From Actinomycetales bacterium JB111 (GTDB lineage: Bacteria; Actinomycetota; Actinomycetes; Actinomycetales; Actinomycetaceae): a DNA stretch of 64,000 nucleotides. This document shows positions 38,026 to 49,032 of this stretch, piece by piece. Below the pieces are notes generated by a model, which was not told the origin of the DNA, ran no database searches, and worked only from the letters and a program-made list of their open reading frames with translations. The position numbers were made by a program, and so were the translations under genes. The DNA is taken from assembly GCA_900163555.1 (NCBI GenBank), contig FUHX01000077.1:1-64000 (forward strand). The letters are read 5' to 3'. The first letter of the stretch is position 1; each line of letters begins with the position of its first letter.

Positions 38026-40782
38026 TCAGTCCGCGCGCGACTCGGGATCGCTCGGTCGCGGCAGCGCCCGACGGCCGGCGTCGAGCCGGTTGGGCGCGCG
38101 CAGCGTGATCCGGGCGCCGGCGATCGCCATCGCGGAGCGGCCGACGATCACGGGGTTCAGCTCGAGCTCGGCGATCGACGGGAGGTCGTCCATGAGGGCG
38201 GCCACCCGGCCGAGGAGGTCGCGCAGCGGCGCGGTGTCGACGGGCCGCAGCCCGCGGTCGCCGGTCAGGCGGGAGGCGGAGCGCAGGTCCGTGATCATGG
38301 TCTCGACGTCGCGCCCGGTCACGGGCGCCACCCGGTAGGTGAGGTCGCCGAGGATCTCGGAGGCGTCGCCGCCGAGGCCGAGCGAGAGCACCGGCCCGTA
38401 GACCGGGTCCTCTCCCCCACGGACGATGACCGCGACGCCCCGGCTCGCCATCGCCTGCACCTCGATGCCGGTCTCGCGCCCGAGAACCACACGGGAACGC
38501 AGGCGGATCTGCCGCGCGGCGGCCTCGACGTCGTCCCGGTCGAGGAGGTCGAGGCGGACCCCTCCGAGGTCGGTGCGGTGCCGCAGCACGGTGTCCGCGG
38601 CCTTGAGGGCGACGGGGTGACCGATCGTCTCCGCGGCGGCCACCGCCTGGGCGACGACGTCGTCGTCGCTCCCGCCGTCCGGGACGAGGACGGTGGGCAG
38701 GACGCCGATGCCGTACGCGGACAGGAGCGCCTCGGTGCGCTCCGTGTCGAGGTGGACCGGGTGGCCGGCCGTCGCCGTCGGGAGGATGTCCTCGATCGAG
38801 GCGCGGCCGGCGAGCGGGTCCATGCCCTCCGGCTCGAGGAGGTCCTCCCAGCCGGCGTCGCGGCGCTGGGCGGCGGCCGCGCGCAGCGCGACCGAGCGGA
38901 CGGCGGTCTCCATCGAGTGCACGGCCGGCAGCACGTGGTCGCCGGTCGTGAGCAGGTCCTCCGCGCCGAGCAGCCCGTCCACCCAGGCGACCCAGGGGCG
39001 GTCGGTGTCCGCCGCGGCCGCCTCCGCCAGCGCGCGGGTGAGCGGCTCGTCCACCCCGCCGAGCAGGTCGGAGGAGGCCACGACGACGGCGTCGGCCTCC
39101 TCGCCGAGCACCACGCCCTGCAGCCGCTCGCGCGCCTCGACCTCCCCCTGGTCGAGGACGAGGACGTCGCCGACGACGGTGAGGCCGCCCGCCCTCGCGG
39201 TCGCGAACAGGATCGCGGCGAGCGCGTGGGAGCTGGCGAGCAGGGCGACCCGTGTCCCCCGCGGGACGGGTTGCGTGAGCGCGACGGTCGAGAGGTCGAG
39301 CGCCTCCCCGACGGACCGGGCGGTCAGCGCCCCGGCCTGGGCGAGCACCGAGGAGATGACGGTGGGCGGCAGCGGGGAGGTCGCCACCGAGTGCCCCGGG
39401 AGCGTGGCGACCGCCGTCGTCGCGGAGGTGAGGACGACGAGCTCCTTCTCGGAGGTGAGCCGCCGCGCGATCCGCGTGAACTTGCGGGCGTTGCCGAGGG
39501 TCTGCAGGTGGACGATGCCGACCGCGATCGCGTCGTCCGCGGACCAGCCCTGCATGGTGTCGTTGCCGGAGACGTCGATCCGGTTGCCGGCCGCGAGCAC
39601 CGCGATCTCGGGCAGTCGCCGCCCGGCGGCGCCCCGGCGAAGCGCGGAGGTCGCCTCCCGGGTCTGCGCGAACACGCCGATGCCCCGCCCGCCGATCGGC
39701 TCCGCAGGCGGGTCGACGCCCAGGTCGGGGACGGTGAGGGTGAGGTCGTAGCGGCCCTCGGGGCCGTGGCCGACGACGCCGTAGGACGCCGGCCCGAGGA
39801 CGCGCATGCCGGACAGCCGCGTCGCCCGCAGCAGGTCGAGCTGGAGGTGCCGGGCGCCGTCGTGCGCGAAGCCGCCCGAGACGACCACGAGCGCGCGCGC
39901 ACCGAGCGCGCGCAGGTGCGGCACGGCGTCGACCACGGCGCGCGGCTCGCCGGCGACGAGGGCGAGGTCGAGCTCCGCGATTCCCTCGGGGGCGTCCTCG
40001 ACGAGCGACGGGAGGTCCTCCACGTGCAGGGCGGGGCCGGGGTCCACCGGCCCGACGGCGACCAGCGGGATCGTGGGCGCGCCGCCCGCCGCAGCGCTCG
40101 CCCGCGCGATCACGCGGCTCGCGAACGCGCTGCCGGTCTCGTCGAGGGCGACCACGATGGCGGAGCGCGCGGCGGTGAGCGAGAGCATCGAGCGGGACTC
40201 GGCGCGGCGCTCGCGCTCGGCGAGCACCTCCCAGGACCTCCCCGTGCGCTTGAGGGGGATCTCGATCTCGACCACGCCGTCGTCGAACCGGGAGCGGACC
40301 TCGTAGCCCGCGTCCTTGAAGACGTTGATCATCTGCGTGTTGTCCGGCAGGACGTCCGCGACGAACGTGTGCACGCCGCGCTCGCGGGCGGCGGCCACGA
40401 GGTGCTCGAGGAGGATGGAGCCGAGCCCGCGGCCCTGCTGGCTGTCCGCGACCGCGAAGGCCACCTCGGCCCGGCCCGGGTCGACGACGTCGTAGCGCCC
40501 GACGCCCCGGATGTGGGGACCCTCGGTGAGGACGAGGGCCACGCGGCTGACGTGGTCGACGCTCGTGAAGCGCCGCGCGTCGCGCTCGGAGAGCCGCGGC
40601 ATCGGCGCGAAGAAGCGCAGGTACTGGGAGCGCTCGGACTGGGCGTTGTGGAAGTCGGTGAGGGCCTCGGCGTCCTCGGGGCGGATCGGCCGGAGCCGCA
40701 TGCTCGCGCCGTCGCGCAGGACGACGTCGGCCTCCCACTCGGGCGGCGGGACCGGGCCGTCGTGCCCCTGCTCCGCGTCCAT
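38026..40782 (-). CDS. GNAT acetyltransferase fused to NDP-forming acyl-CoA synthetase (Pat-like)
   Basis: The 918-residue protein has an N-terminal GNAT domain (about 20-180; RLRPIRPEDAEALTDFHNA, acetyl-CoA loop QQGRGLGSILLEHLV). A CoA-binding/succinyl-CoA-synthetase-like region (about 200-640) follows, then an ATP-grasp-like C-terminus (about 670-900; PTVLVPDGG, HPVALKAAD, VELEVQAMASRG-like segment, ELELNPVIV). Family members acetylate lysines of metabolic enzymes such as acyl-CoA synthetases. The domain order is GNAT first, unlike Salmonella Pat. A His in LPGHS lies near the expected phospho-His position, but I cannot align it securely. ATG 40782 fits a leaderless -10. Confidence 0.88.
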   Translation of the reverse strand: MDAEQGHDGPVPPPEWEADVVLRDGASMRLRPIRPEDAEALTDFHNAQSERSQYLRFFAPMPRLSERDARRFTSVDHVSRVALVLTEGPHIRGVGRYDVVDPGRAEVAFAVADSQQGRGLGSILLEHLVAAARERGVHTFVADVLPDNTQMINVFKDAGYEVRSRFDDGVVEIEIPLKRTGRSWEVLAERERRAESRSMLSLTAARSAIVVALDETGSAFASRVIARASAAAGGAPTIPLVAVGPVDPGPALHVEDLPSLVEDAPEGIAELDLALVAGEPRAVVDAVPHLRALGARALVVVSGGFAHDGARHLQLDLLRATRLSGMRVLGPASYGVVGHGPEGRYDLTLTVPDLGVDPPAEPIGGRGIGVFAQTREATSALRRGAAGRRLPEIAVLAAGNRIDVSGNDTMQGWSADDAIAVGIVHLQTLGNARKFTRIARRLTSEKELVVLTSATTAVATLPGHSVATSPLPPTVISSVLAQAGALTARSVGEALDLSTVALTQPVPRGTRVALLASSHALAAILFATARAGGLTVVGDVLVLDQGEVEARERLQGVVLGEEADAVVVASSDLLGGVDEPLTRALAEAAAADTDRPWVAWVDGLLGAEDLLTTGDHVLPAVHSMETAVRSVALRAAAAQRRDAGWEDLLEPEGMDPLAGRASIEDILPTATAGHPVHLDTERTEALLSAYGIGVLPTVLVPDGGSDDDVVAQAVAAAETIGHPVALKAADTVLRHRTDLGGVRLDLLDRDDVEAAARQIRLRSRVVLGRETGIEVQAMASRGVAVIVRGGEDPVYGPVLSLGLGGDASEILGDLTYRVAPVTGRDVETMITDLRSASRLTGDRGLRPVDTAPLRDLLGRVAALMDDLPSIAELELNPVIVGRSAMAIAGARITLRAPNRLDAGRRALPRPSDPESRAD

Positions 40783-40788
40783 CCCCTC

Positions 40789-40794
40789 AATCTA
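40789..40794 (-). promoter_or_regulatory. Leaderless-type -10 (TAGATT) of Pat-like gene
   Basis: On the minus strand TAGATT is followed by 6 nt (gagggg) and ATG 40782. The gagggg could also act as a very close ribosome-binding sequence. Confidence 0.55.
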
Positions 40795-40885
40795 GTCCGT
40801 ACCCACGACCGGGAGCCCCGAACTCGTGGGGAATGTCGCGTGCCGTACGGCGTCGAGGCGGCGCGGGGATGCGACGATCGAACAC

Positions 40886-43348
<2,463 letters not shown>

Positions 43349-43363
43349 CGGCCGTCCGGTCAC

Positions 43364-43900
43364 TCACGGCGCGAAGATGCTCATCGAGTCGTCATACACG
43401 TAGTCCTCGTCCGGCATGACCTCTCCGCCGTAGCCGTCCGCCAGGTCCGGGTGCCGCTCACGAAGAGCACCGATGACGCTGACCGGCAGTCGCCTGCGCA
43501 CGGTGACGTTCATGGCCGAGTTCCGGTCCGTCATCCGCGCGATCTCCGCCAGCCGGGAGATGGATGTAGCAGCGTCTGCGACCTCCTGCTGCATCGGGAG
43601 GTCGTCCCGCCACCGCTTCTCTGCCACTTCGGCTCGTTCGCGGGCGTGCCGGTGGGCGTGCCCGTCCTGCTCATGGGCGATCCGATACTCGCGCCCGACC
43701 TCTCCGAGAGTCGGGCCGAGATCATCCGGCCTCGCGAAGTGATGAGAGTGCAGTCGCATGAGCGACGCATTCATCTCGTCACTTGCGCCGATGTCGCGGG
43801 AGTAGTTCCCGATCCACCACCCCGGAACGAGACCGATCTGAAGATCCTCGACCGTCCAACCGGACATCTGCTCATCCCAGGAGGCTTCTGAATCCAGCAT
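43364..43900 (-). CDS. Hypothetical protein, orphan
   Basis: The 178-residue ORF is unlike its neighbours in base and amino acid composition: more His, Met, Trp, Ile and Asp, and more A/T at third positions. I recognise no family. Features seen: WTVEDLQIGLVPGWWIGNYS near the N-terminus, a charged helical middle (REYRIAHEQDGHAHRHARER), and an acidic C-terminus. No signal peptide or membrane segment. The start is uncertain: ATG 43900 lacks a good ribosome-binding site; ATG 43867 (MSGWTVEDLQ) is an alternative. The start side is bordered by an inverted repeat. Probably horizontally acquired. Confidence 0.6.
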   Translation of the reverse strand: MLDSEASWDEQMSGWTVEDLQIGLVPGWWIGNYSRDIGASDEMNASLMRLHSHHFARPDDLGPTLGEVGREYRIAHEQDGHAHRHARERAEVAEKRWRDDLPMQQEVADAATSISRLAEIARMTDRNSAMNVTVRRRLPVSVIGALRERHPDLADGYGGEVMPDEDYVYDDSMSIFAP

Positions 43901-43929
43901 TCGTCACCCCACTCGTTCCGCGCCCATCT

Positions 43930-43994
43930 CGTCGAGACACATCGAATCGCCCTCGCGAACCGTATCTGACGTCGTGATTCAAGGTGTCTCGACG
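43930..43994. repeat. 11-bp inverted repeat flanking 43 bp next to orphan gene
   Basis: CGTCGAGACAC (43930-43940) and its exact complement GTGTCTCGACG (43984-43994) flank 43 bp immediately upstream of the orphan ORF. The enclosed sequence is relatively AT-rich and may hold its promoter. No transposase is present. It could be a terminal-repeat relic or an operator/hairpin. Confidence 0.65.
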
Positions 43995-44023
43995 GGCGTG
44001 GAGCTGCCGTTCACCCCATGACG

Positions 44024-44064
44024 CGATCGGCCGGCCGGGTGCCACGCACCCGGCCGGCCGATCG
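44024..44064. terminator. 17-bp perfect hairpin downstream of ABC ATPase gene
   Basis: Arms 44024-44040 and 44048-44064 pair perfectly with a 7-nt loop. It lies 17 bp past the ATPase stop on the minus strand, so it most likely ends the transporter transcript. Confidence 0.85.
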
Positions 44065-44080
44065 TTCGTCGTCGGACGGT

Positions 44081-44833
44081 TCAGATCTCGTACTCGACGC
44101 CGAGGGCGGCCAGCACCTGCTCGCGCACCTCGGCCAGCCGCTCGACCTCGTCCTCGGAGCCGCGGATGTCCGTCAGCTCGAGCGACGCGGTGATCGTGCC
44201 TGCGTCGAGCACGACGATGCGGTCGGCGAGGTCGATCGCCTCCTGGACGTCGTGCGTCACGAGGACGACCCCCGGCCGGTGCTTGGCGATGAGCCGTCTG
44301 AGCAGGCCGTGCATGCGCAGCCGCGTGAGCGCGTCGAGCGCGCCGAAGGGCTCGTCGAGCAGCAGGAGCCTCGGCTCGCGCACGAGCGCACGCGCCAGGC
44401 CGGCCCGCTGGGCCTCGCCGCCGGACAGCGTGCGCGGCCAGGCGTCCGCCCGGTGCGTCAGCCCGACCTCCTCGAGCGCGTCCCGCGCGATCGCCCGCCG
44501 CTCCGACCGGCTGCCGCCGATGCCGAGCACGACGTTCTGCCAGACCGGCTGCCACGGCAGCAGGCGGGGCTCCTGGAAGACGACGGACCGCTGCTCCGGC
44601 ACGAGGACCGTGCCGGAATAGTCCGGGTCCAGGCCCTCGAGGATCCGCAGGGCGGTGGTCTTGCCGCCGCCGGAGCGGCCGAGCAGGGCGACGAACTCGC
44701 CGTCGCCGACCGTGAGGTCGACCCCGCCCAGCACCTGCGTGGTCCCGTCGAACGTCTTGACCAGGCCCTCGACCCGGACGATGTCCGTGCCGACCTCGAG
44801 CGTGCTCACGCCCCCGTGAACTCCTGTCGCCAT
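44081..44833 (-). CDS. ABC transporter ATP-binding protein (SsuB/TauB-like)
   Basis: The 250-residue ATPase has Walker A GRSGGGKTT (52-60), Q-loop VVFQEPRLLPWQ, signature LSGGE (136-140), Walker B LLLLDEP (156-162) and H-loop LVTHDVQEA. The QEPRLLPW phrase is typical of nitrate/sulfonate/taurine-type importers. ATG 44833 has AAAGGAGG 8 nt upstream and lies 28 bp inside the permease gene; a GTG at 44809 overlapping the permease stop as GTGA is an alternative with a poorer ribosome-binding site. Last gene of the transport unit, followed by a strong hairpin. Confidence 0.92.
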   Translation of the reverse strand: MATGVHGGVSTLEVGTDIVRVEGLVKTFDGTTQVLGGVDLTVGDGEFVALLGRSGGGKTTALRILEGLDPDYSGTVLVPEQRSVVFQEPRLLPWQPVWQNVVLGIGGSRSERRAIARDALEEVGLTHRADAWPRTLSGGEAQRAGLARALVREPRLLLLDEPFGALDALTRLRMHGLLRRLIAKHRPGVVLVTHDVQEAIDLADRIVVLDAGTITASLELTDIRGSEDEVERLAEVREQVLAALGVEYEI

Positions 44834-45657
44834 CGGAGCACCCTCCTTTCGACCAGCCGGACGATCGCGTCCGAGACGAGCCCGAACAGGGCGTAGACGA
44901 TGAGACCGACGATGATGACGTCGGGCCGGAAGTACCGCTGGGCGTCGACCATGAGGTAGCCGATGCCGGACTGGGCGTTGAGCTGCTCGGCGACCACCAG
45001 GACGATCCAGGACAGCCCGACCGAGAAGCGGAAGCCGGTGAAGAACGACGGCATCGCGCTCGGGAGCACGACCTGCCGGACCAGCTGCCAGCGGTTCAGC
45101 CCGTGCACGGAGGCGGACTCGACGAGCTTGACGTCGACCGACCGGATGCCCTGCACGGTGTTGAGGTAGACGGGGAAGAACACGCCGTAGGCGACGAGGA
45201 AGATCTTCGGCGTCTCGTAGATGCCCATGAGCAGCACGACCAGCGGCAGGATCGCCGTGGCCGGGATGGGCCGCAGCATCTGCACGAGCGGCTCGGCGGC
45301 GTCCTCGCCCCACCTGAACAGGCCGGCGATCGCGGCCACGAGGACGGCGACGACGGTGCCGAAGAACAGACCGACGCCCGCGCGCGTGGCGGAGACGAGG
45401 ATGCCCTCCTGCAGGTCGCCCGACTCCCACAGGCCGCTCACGGTCGCGGGCAGCGCGCTCGGCGGCGCGAGCACCTGGTCCGAGACCCAGCCGAGCCGGA
45501 CGGACATCTCCCAGACGACGATGAGGAGGATCGGCGTGATGGCGCGCCGGATCCACACCGGCACCCGCGAGCGCTGCGTGGTGGTGGCGAGGCGGAGCCT
45601 CGGCGGCGCGATCTCCTGCCGCCGGGCCGGCCCGGCCGAGGTGTCGACGTCAGTCAC
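44806..45657 (-). CDS. ABC transporter permease (SsuC/TauC-like)
   Basis: The 283-residue BPD_transp_1 permease has about six transmembrane helices (ITPILLIVVWEMSVRLGWV first) and the cytoplasmic EAA loop ESASVHGLNRWQLVRQVVLP. QVLAPPSALPATV and IPATAILPLVVLLMGIYETPKIFL are characteristic of sulfonate/nitrate/taurine transporters. It overlaps the binding-protein gene by 8 bp and contains the start of the ATPase gene, so translation of the three is coupled. Confidence 0.93.
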   Translation of the reverse strand: MTDVDTSAGPARRQEIAPPRLRLATTTQRSRVPVWIRRAITPILLIVVWEMSVRLGWVSDQVLAPPSALPATVSGLWESGDLQEGILVSATRAGVGLFFGTVVAVLVAAIAGLFRWGEDAAEPLVQMLRPIPATAILPLVVLLMGIYETPKIFLVAYGVFFPVYLNTVQGIRSVDVKLVESASVHGLNRWQLVRQVVLPSAMPSFFTGFRFSVGLSWIVLVVAEQLNAQSGIGYLMVDAQRYFRPDVIIVGLIVYALFGLVSDAIVRLVERRVLRWRQEFTGA

Positions 45658-46672
45658 GGGCCGCCACGATCGCGTCGGCGAAGGTGTCGTCGATGAGGTC
45701 CTCGGCCGCGACCGGCGCGTCCACGAGGCCCCAGTCGAGCAGGTTGTCCAGGTCCTCCTGGAACCGGCCGACGTTCTCGTCGGAGAACTCGAGCACCTGG
45801 ACGGCTGGGCCGATGTTCTCGGCGACGACGGTCGCGTAGTCCTCGGACGTGCTCTGCTCGGCCATGACGGCCTGGGTGAAGGAGTCGAGGTTGGCCTCCT
45901 CGCCGCGCCAGTCGTAGTACTCGGTGATGCGCGAGACGAAGTCGGAGACCATGTCGAAGCGGGACTCGTCCTCGATGACGTCGTCGCGCGAGGCGATGAC
46001 GTAGGCGACCGAGGAGGCCTGGTTCGCGTAGTAGATCGGCTGGGTGCCGTTCTCCTGGATGTCCTCCACGAGCGCCCCGTTGAGGCTGGTGACGAAGCCG
46101 TCCACCTGCCGCGAGAGGAACGCGGTCGAGCCCGAGGCGTCGGAGAAGTAGTTGAGCGTGAGGTCGTCCGGGGAGATGCCGGCCTCGTCGAGGGCGGCGT
46201 GCATGACGACGTCGGCCGTCGTCCCCTCGCCCCAGTTCACGCCGATCGTGGTGCCGGCCAGGTCGTCGATCGACGAGATGCCGGACTCGGCGGAGGTGTA
46301 GAGGTTGATGACTCCCCGGTGCGGGTCGGCCTCCGGGTCGGAGCCGATCAGCGCGATGATCCGGGAGCTGGAGCCCTCGGAGATCGACTGCGAGCCGTTG
46401 GCGTCGAAGCCCCAGACGCCGACGTCGATCTGCCCGGCGGACAGGCTGCCGTAGGCGCCGGCGCCCGCCACGTCCACGAACTCGACGTCGTAGGGCAGGT
46501 CCTCCAGCAGGCCGGCCTCCTCGAGGTGGTCCTCGAGCCATCCGCCGACGCTGCCGATCCGCAGGGTGTCGGCGTCGGGCTCGGAGTCACCGCCGCCGCA
46601 GGCGGCGAGCGTGAGGGCGAGGGCTGCGGCGACCGCGGCGACCGTGGCGCCGCGGTGACGGGAGAGGCTCAT
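45650..46672 (-). CDS. ABC transporter substrate-binding lipoprotein (SsuA/TauA/NMT1-like)
   Basis: The 340-residue lipoprotein has a signal peptide and lipobox LTLAAC (Cys25). The type 2 binding fold shows LRIGSVGGWLEDHLEEAG, then VDVAGAGAYGSLSAGQIDVGVWG and LAGTTIGVNWGEGTTADVVM. These are the family's anion-binding regions, but the ligand (sulfonate, aromatic or aliphatic acid, or other) cannot be decided. ATG 46672 has GGAG 6 nt upstream; an upstream in-frame start would place the signal peptide too far inside. It begins 115 bp after the GntR gene, the same direction. Confidence 0.91.
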   Translation of the reverse strand: MSLSRHRGATVAAVAAALALTLAACGGGDSEPDADTLRIGSVGGWLEDHLEEAGLLEDLPYDVEFVDVAGAGAYGSLSAGQIDVGVWGFDANGSQSISEGSSSRIIALIGSDPEADPHRGVINLYTSAESGISSIDDLAGTTIGVNWGEGTTADVVMHAALDEAGISPDDLTLNYFSDASGSTAFLSRQVDGFVTSLNGALVEDIQENGTQPIYYANQASSVAYVIASRDDVIEDESRFDMVSDFVSRITEYYDWRGEEANLDSFTQAVMAEQSTSEDYATVVAENIGPAVQVLEFSDENVGRFQEDLDNLLDWGLVDAPVAAEDLIDDTFADAIVAARD

Positions 46673-46786
46673 GGGTTGCTCCAACTGGTTCGGGACGTGC
46701 GTGTCGTAGATGGCGGCGGGGCCGCCGGACGGGTGTGCTGACGGTGGTCTGGGACTGCTGCGCGGAGGCACGGGACGGCGGTGCGC

Positions 46787-47527
46787 CTAGGGCGAGGGGT
46801 TGTCGAGCTCGGCGTTCGCGACGTACTGCCGCACCCGCCCCACGCGCACCTCGGCGAGGTGGGCGGTCATCGCCTCGGCGGCCGCCCGGGCGTCCCGCGC
46901 ACGCAGGGCCGCGAGGATGTCCTCGTGGTCGTTGAGCGCGCCGGCGAGGTCGGCGTGGCCGCGGACGGGCATCTGGTGGTCGTAGGTCGCCTGCATGTCG
47001 AGCACGTACTCGAGCTCGCGGATGAGGAAGCCGTGCTTGGTCGAGCGCAGGAGCCGATGGTGCCAGTCGCGGTTCAGGCGCTGGATCTCGTCGGTGACCT
47101 CCTGGCCGGCCGGCTCACCGCCGAGCTGGCGGACCAGCTCGTTCGTGCGCTCGTCCATGGCCTCCAGCGCCGCGAGGTCGAACTCGGAGCACCGCGACGC
47201 GGCCAGCTCCGCGGCGGCCCGCTCGAGCGCGGCGCGCACCTCGAAGATCTCGATGATCTCCTCGGGCGTCCGGGACGTCACCGAGCAGCCGCGACCCTGG
47301 CGCGTGAGCAGCCCCTCGTCTATCAGGCGGGCGAAGGCCTCCCGCACGGGCGTGCGCGAGACGCCGAAGGAACGGCCCACGGTCGTCTCGAACAGGACGG
47401 TCCCGGGCGGGATCTCTCCGCCGACGATCCGACGGCGCAGCTCGTCGTGCAGCGTCCGCCCCTCGGGCAGGGAGCCGGGGCCGTCGATCTCGGGCAGGCC
47501 CTCCGGCGGGGTCCCGGGCGCGGTCAC
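46787..47527 (-). CDS. GntR-family (FadR subfamily, FCD domain) transcriptional regulator
   Basis: The 246-residue regulator has an N-terminal winged helix (about 22-90; LHDELRRRIVGGEIPPGTVL, FGVSRTPVREAFARLIDEGL). The C-terminal FCD ligand-binding domain (EIFEVRAALERAAAELAA, and His residues in RDWHHRLLR and NDHEDILAALRARDA) usually binds a carboxylate with a metal. GTG 47527 overlaps the acyl-CoA-ligase stop by 4 bp. It is a likely local repressor of the operon 50470-46787 and perhaps the transporter; a perfect palindrome at 50518-50531 is its candidate operator. Confidence 0.92.
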   Translation of the reverse strand: MTAPGTPPEGLPEIDGPGSLPEGRTLHDELRRRIVGGEIPPGTVLFETTVGRSFGVSRTPVREAFARLIDEGLLTRQGRGCSVTSRTPEEIIEIFEVRAALERAAAELAASRCSEFDLAALEAMDERTNELVRQLGGEPAGQEVTDEIQRLNRDWHHRLLRSTKHGFLIRELEYVLDMQATYDHQMPVRGHADLAGALNDHEDILAALRARDARAAAEAMTAHLAEVRVGRVRQYVANAELDNPSP

Positions 47528-49032
47528 GCCGCTCCCCCGTCGGGCTGGTCGAGCCGGGCCGCGATGCGGGCGGCCACGGCCCGCGCGTCGACCTTGTTGG
47601 AGGTGGACAGCGGCAGGGCGTCGACGACCTGGACGGCCCGCGGCGCGGCGTTCGGCTCGAGGTGCTCCAGCGCGAAGGCGCGCAGGTCGGCGCCCGTGGT
47701 GGTCGCACCCGGCCGGAGCACGGCCTCGGCCCAGGGCTTCATGCCCTTGACCGCGTCGGGCAGGCCGACCACGACGGCCTGGACGACGTCGGGGTGCTGC
47801 TCGAGCACCTCGGCGACCGCCTGCGGGTGGATGTTCTCCCCGCCGACGACGATCACCTCGTCCGACCGCCGCCGGAAGAAGTAGAAGCCGTCCGCGTCCA
47901 CGTCGAAGATGTCCTTCGTGTGGTAGTACCCGTCGGGCGTGATCGGGTGCAGGTCGTCGCGGCCGCGGTAGCCGTTCATGAGGCCGCCGCAGGAGATCTC
48001 GAGGATGCCGCCGGAGGCCACGACCCGGCCGTCGGCGCCGACCAGGCGCAGGTCGACGTCGGCGCTCGGGTGGCCGACCGATCCGCGCGGGACCGGCAGC
48101 CCGTCCGGATGCGCGCCGAACGCGACCGGCCCGGACTCCGAGGTGCCGTACCGGAACGCGACCTCCGCGTTCGGGTAGGCCGCCTCGATGCGGGCGAGGA
48201 GCTGGTCGGAGGCGGGTGCGGAGCCGACGAAGACGTTCGTCACGGTCTCGAACGGGCCGTGCCCGAGGGCCTCGGCGCGGTCGAGCGCGAGCGCGAACAT
48301 CGGCGGGACCCCCGTGACGGAGTCCGCGCCCGAGTCGGTGGCCTCGATGAACAGGTCGGCGTCGAAGGCCGGGAGGAGCGCGAGAGTCGCGCCCCGGGCG
48401 AGCGTCTGCTGTGCGTTCGCGAGGGCGTTCATGTGGTACAGCGGCGCGGCCACCACCACGGTGCCGTCCTCGCCGGCCCCGCGCAGGAGGACGGACTGGA
48501 CCCACAGGTGCGAGCCGTGGGAGAGCTCCACGCCCTTCGGGCCGCCGGTCGAGCCGGAGGTGTAGAGGATCATCCCGACGTCGGTCGGCCGGGTCTCCCG
48601 CTCGCGTCCCGCGAACGGGGCGTCGGCCGTGGTCGGCAGGTCGGACAGACGGAGAACCGTCAGGTCGGGCGAGTCGACCGGGGCCGCGCCGTCGCCGAGG
48701 AGCACGAGCGTCACCCCCGCGTCGGCGACGACGTCGCGCTGGACGGCCGCCGGCGCCCGGTAGCTGACGGGCACGGCGATGCGCCCCGCCCGCATGGCCG
48801 CGACGAAGGCGACGAGCCACTCGGGAGAGTTCCTGCCGATGATCGCGACCGGATCACCGGGCGCGGTCCGCCCGACGATGAAGGAGGCGGCGGCGTCGAT
48901 CCGCTCGCGCAGCTCGCCGTACGTGACCCGCGCGGAACCGGACTCGTGCCGGAAGTCGATGGCGACCCGGTCGGCGTCGCCCGCGTAGACGGCGTCGCCG
49001 AGGTTGGTCCAGCTGTCAGAGAAGGCGGTCAT
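47524..49032 (-). CDS. AMP-dependent acyl-CoA synthetase/ligase (ANL family)
   Basis: The 502-residue adenylate-forming enzyme has P-loop TSGSTGGPKG (158-167), the A5-like YGTSESGP, the Asp-containing YYHTKDIFDVDADGF hinge region, and the catalytic Lys in PLSTSNKVDAR near the C-terminus. It activates a carboxylic acid to its CoA thioester via an acyl-AMP. The substrate is unknown; partners (thioesterase, quinone reductase, GntR, anion-type importer) suggest uptake and degradation of an exogenous acid. The start ATG 49032 overlaps the thioesterase stop as ATGA. Confidence 0.92.
   Translation of the reverse strand: MTAFSDSWTNLGDAVYAGDADRVAIDFRHESGSARVTYGELRERIDAAASFIVGRTAPGDPVAIIGRNSPEWLVAFVAAMRAGRIAVPVSYRAPAAVQRDVVADAGVTLVLLGDGAAPVDSPDLTVLRLSDLPTTADAPFAGRERETRPTDVGMILYTSGSTGGPKGVELSHGSHLWVQSVLLRGAGEDGTVVVAAPLYHMNALANAQQTLARGATLALLPAFDADLFIEATDSGADSVTGVPPMFALALDRAEALGHGPFETVTNVFVGSAPASDQLLARIEAAYPNAEVAFRYGTSESGPVAFGAHPDGLPVPRGSVGHPSADVDLRLVGADGRVVASGGILEISCGGLMNGYRGRDDLHPITPDGYYHTKDIFDVDADGFYFFRRRSDEVIVVGGENIHPQAVAEVLEQHPDVVQAVVVGLPDAVKGMKPWAEAVLRPGATTTGADLRAFALEHLEPNAAPRAVQVVDALPLSTSNKVDARAVAARIAARLDQPDGGAA

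Noticed and set aside
43364-43900. Toxin-antitoxin or phage gene at the orphan ORF
   Set aside because: A single gene with no partner, no recognisable toxin motif and no phage neighbours.
43930-43994. Insertion-sequence terminal repeats
   Set aside because: Only 43 bp lie between the arms, with no transposase and no visible target duplication; kept only as an unexplained repeat.
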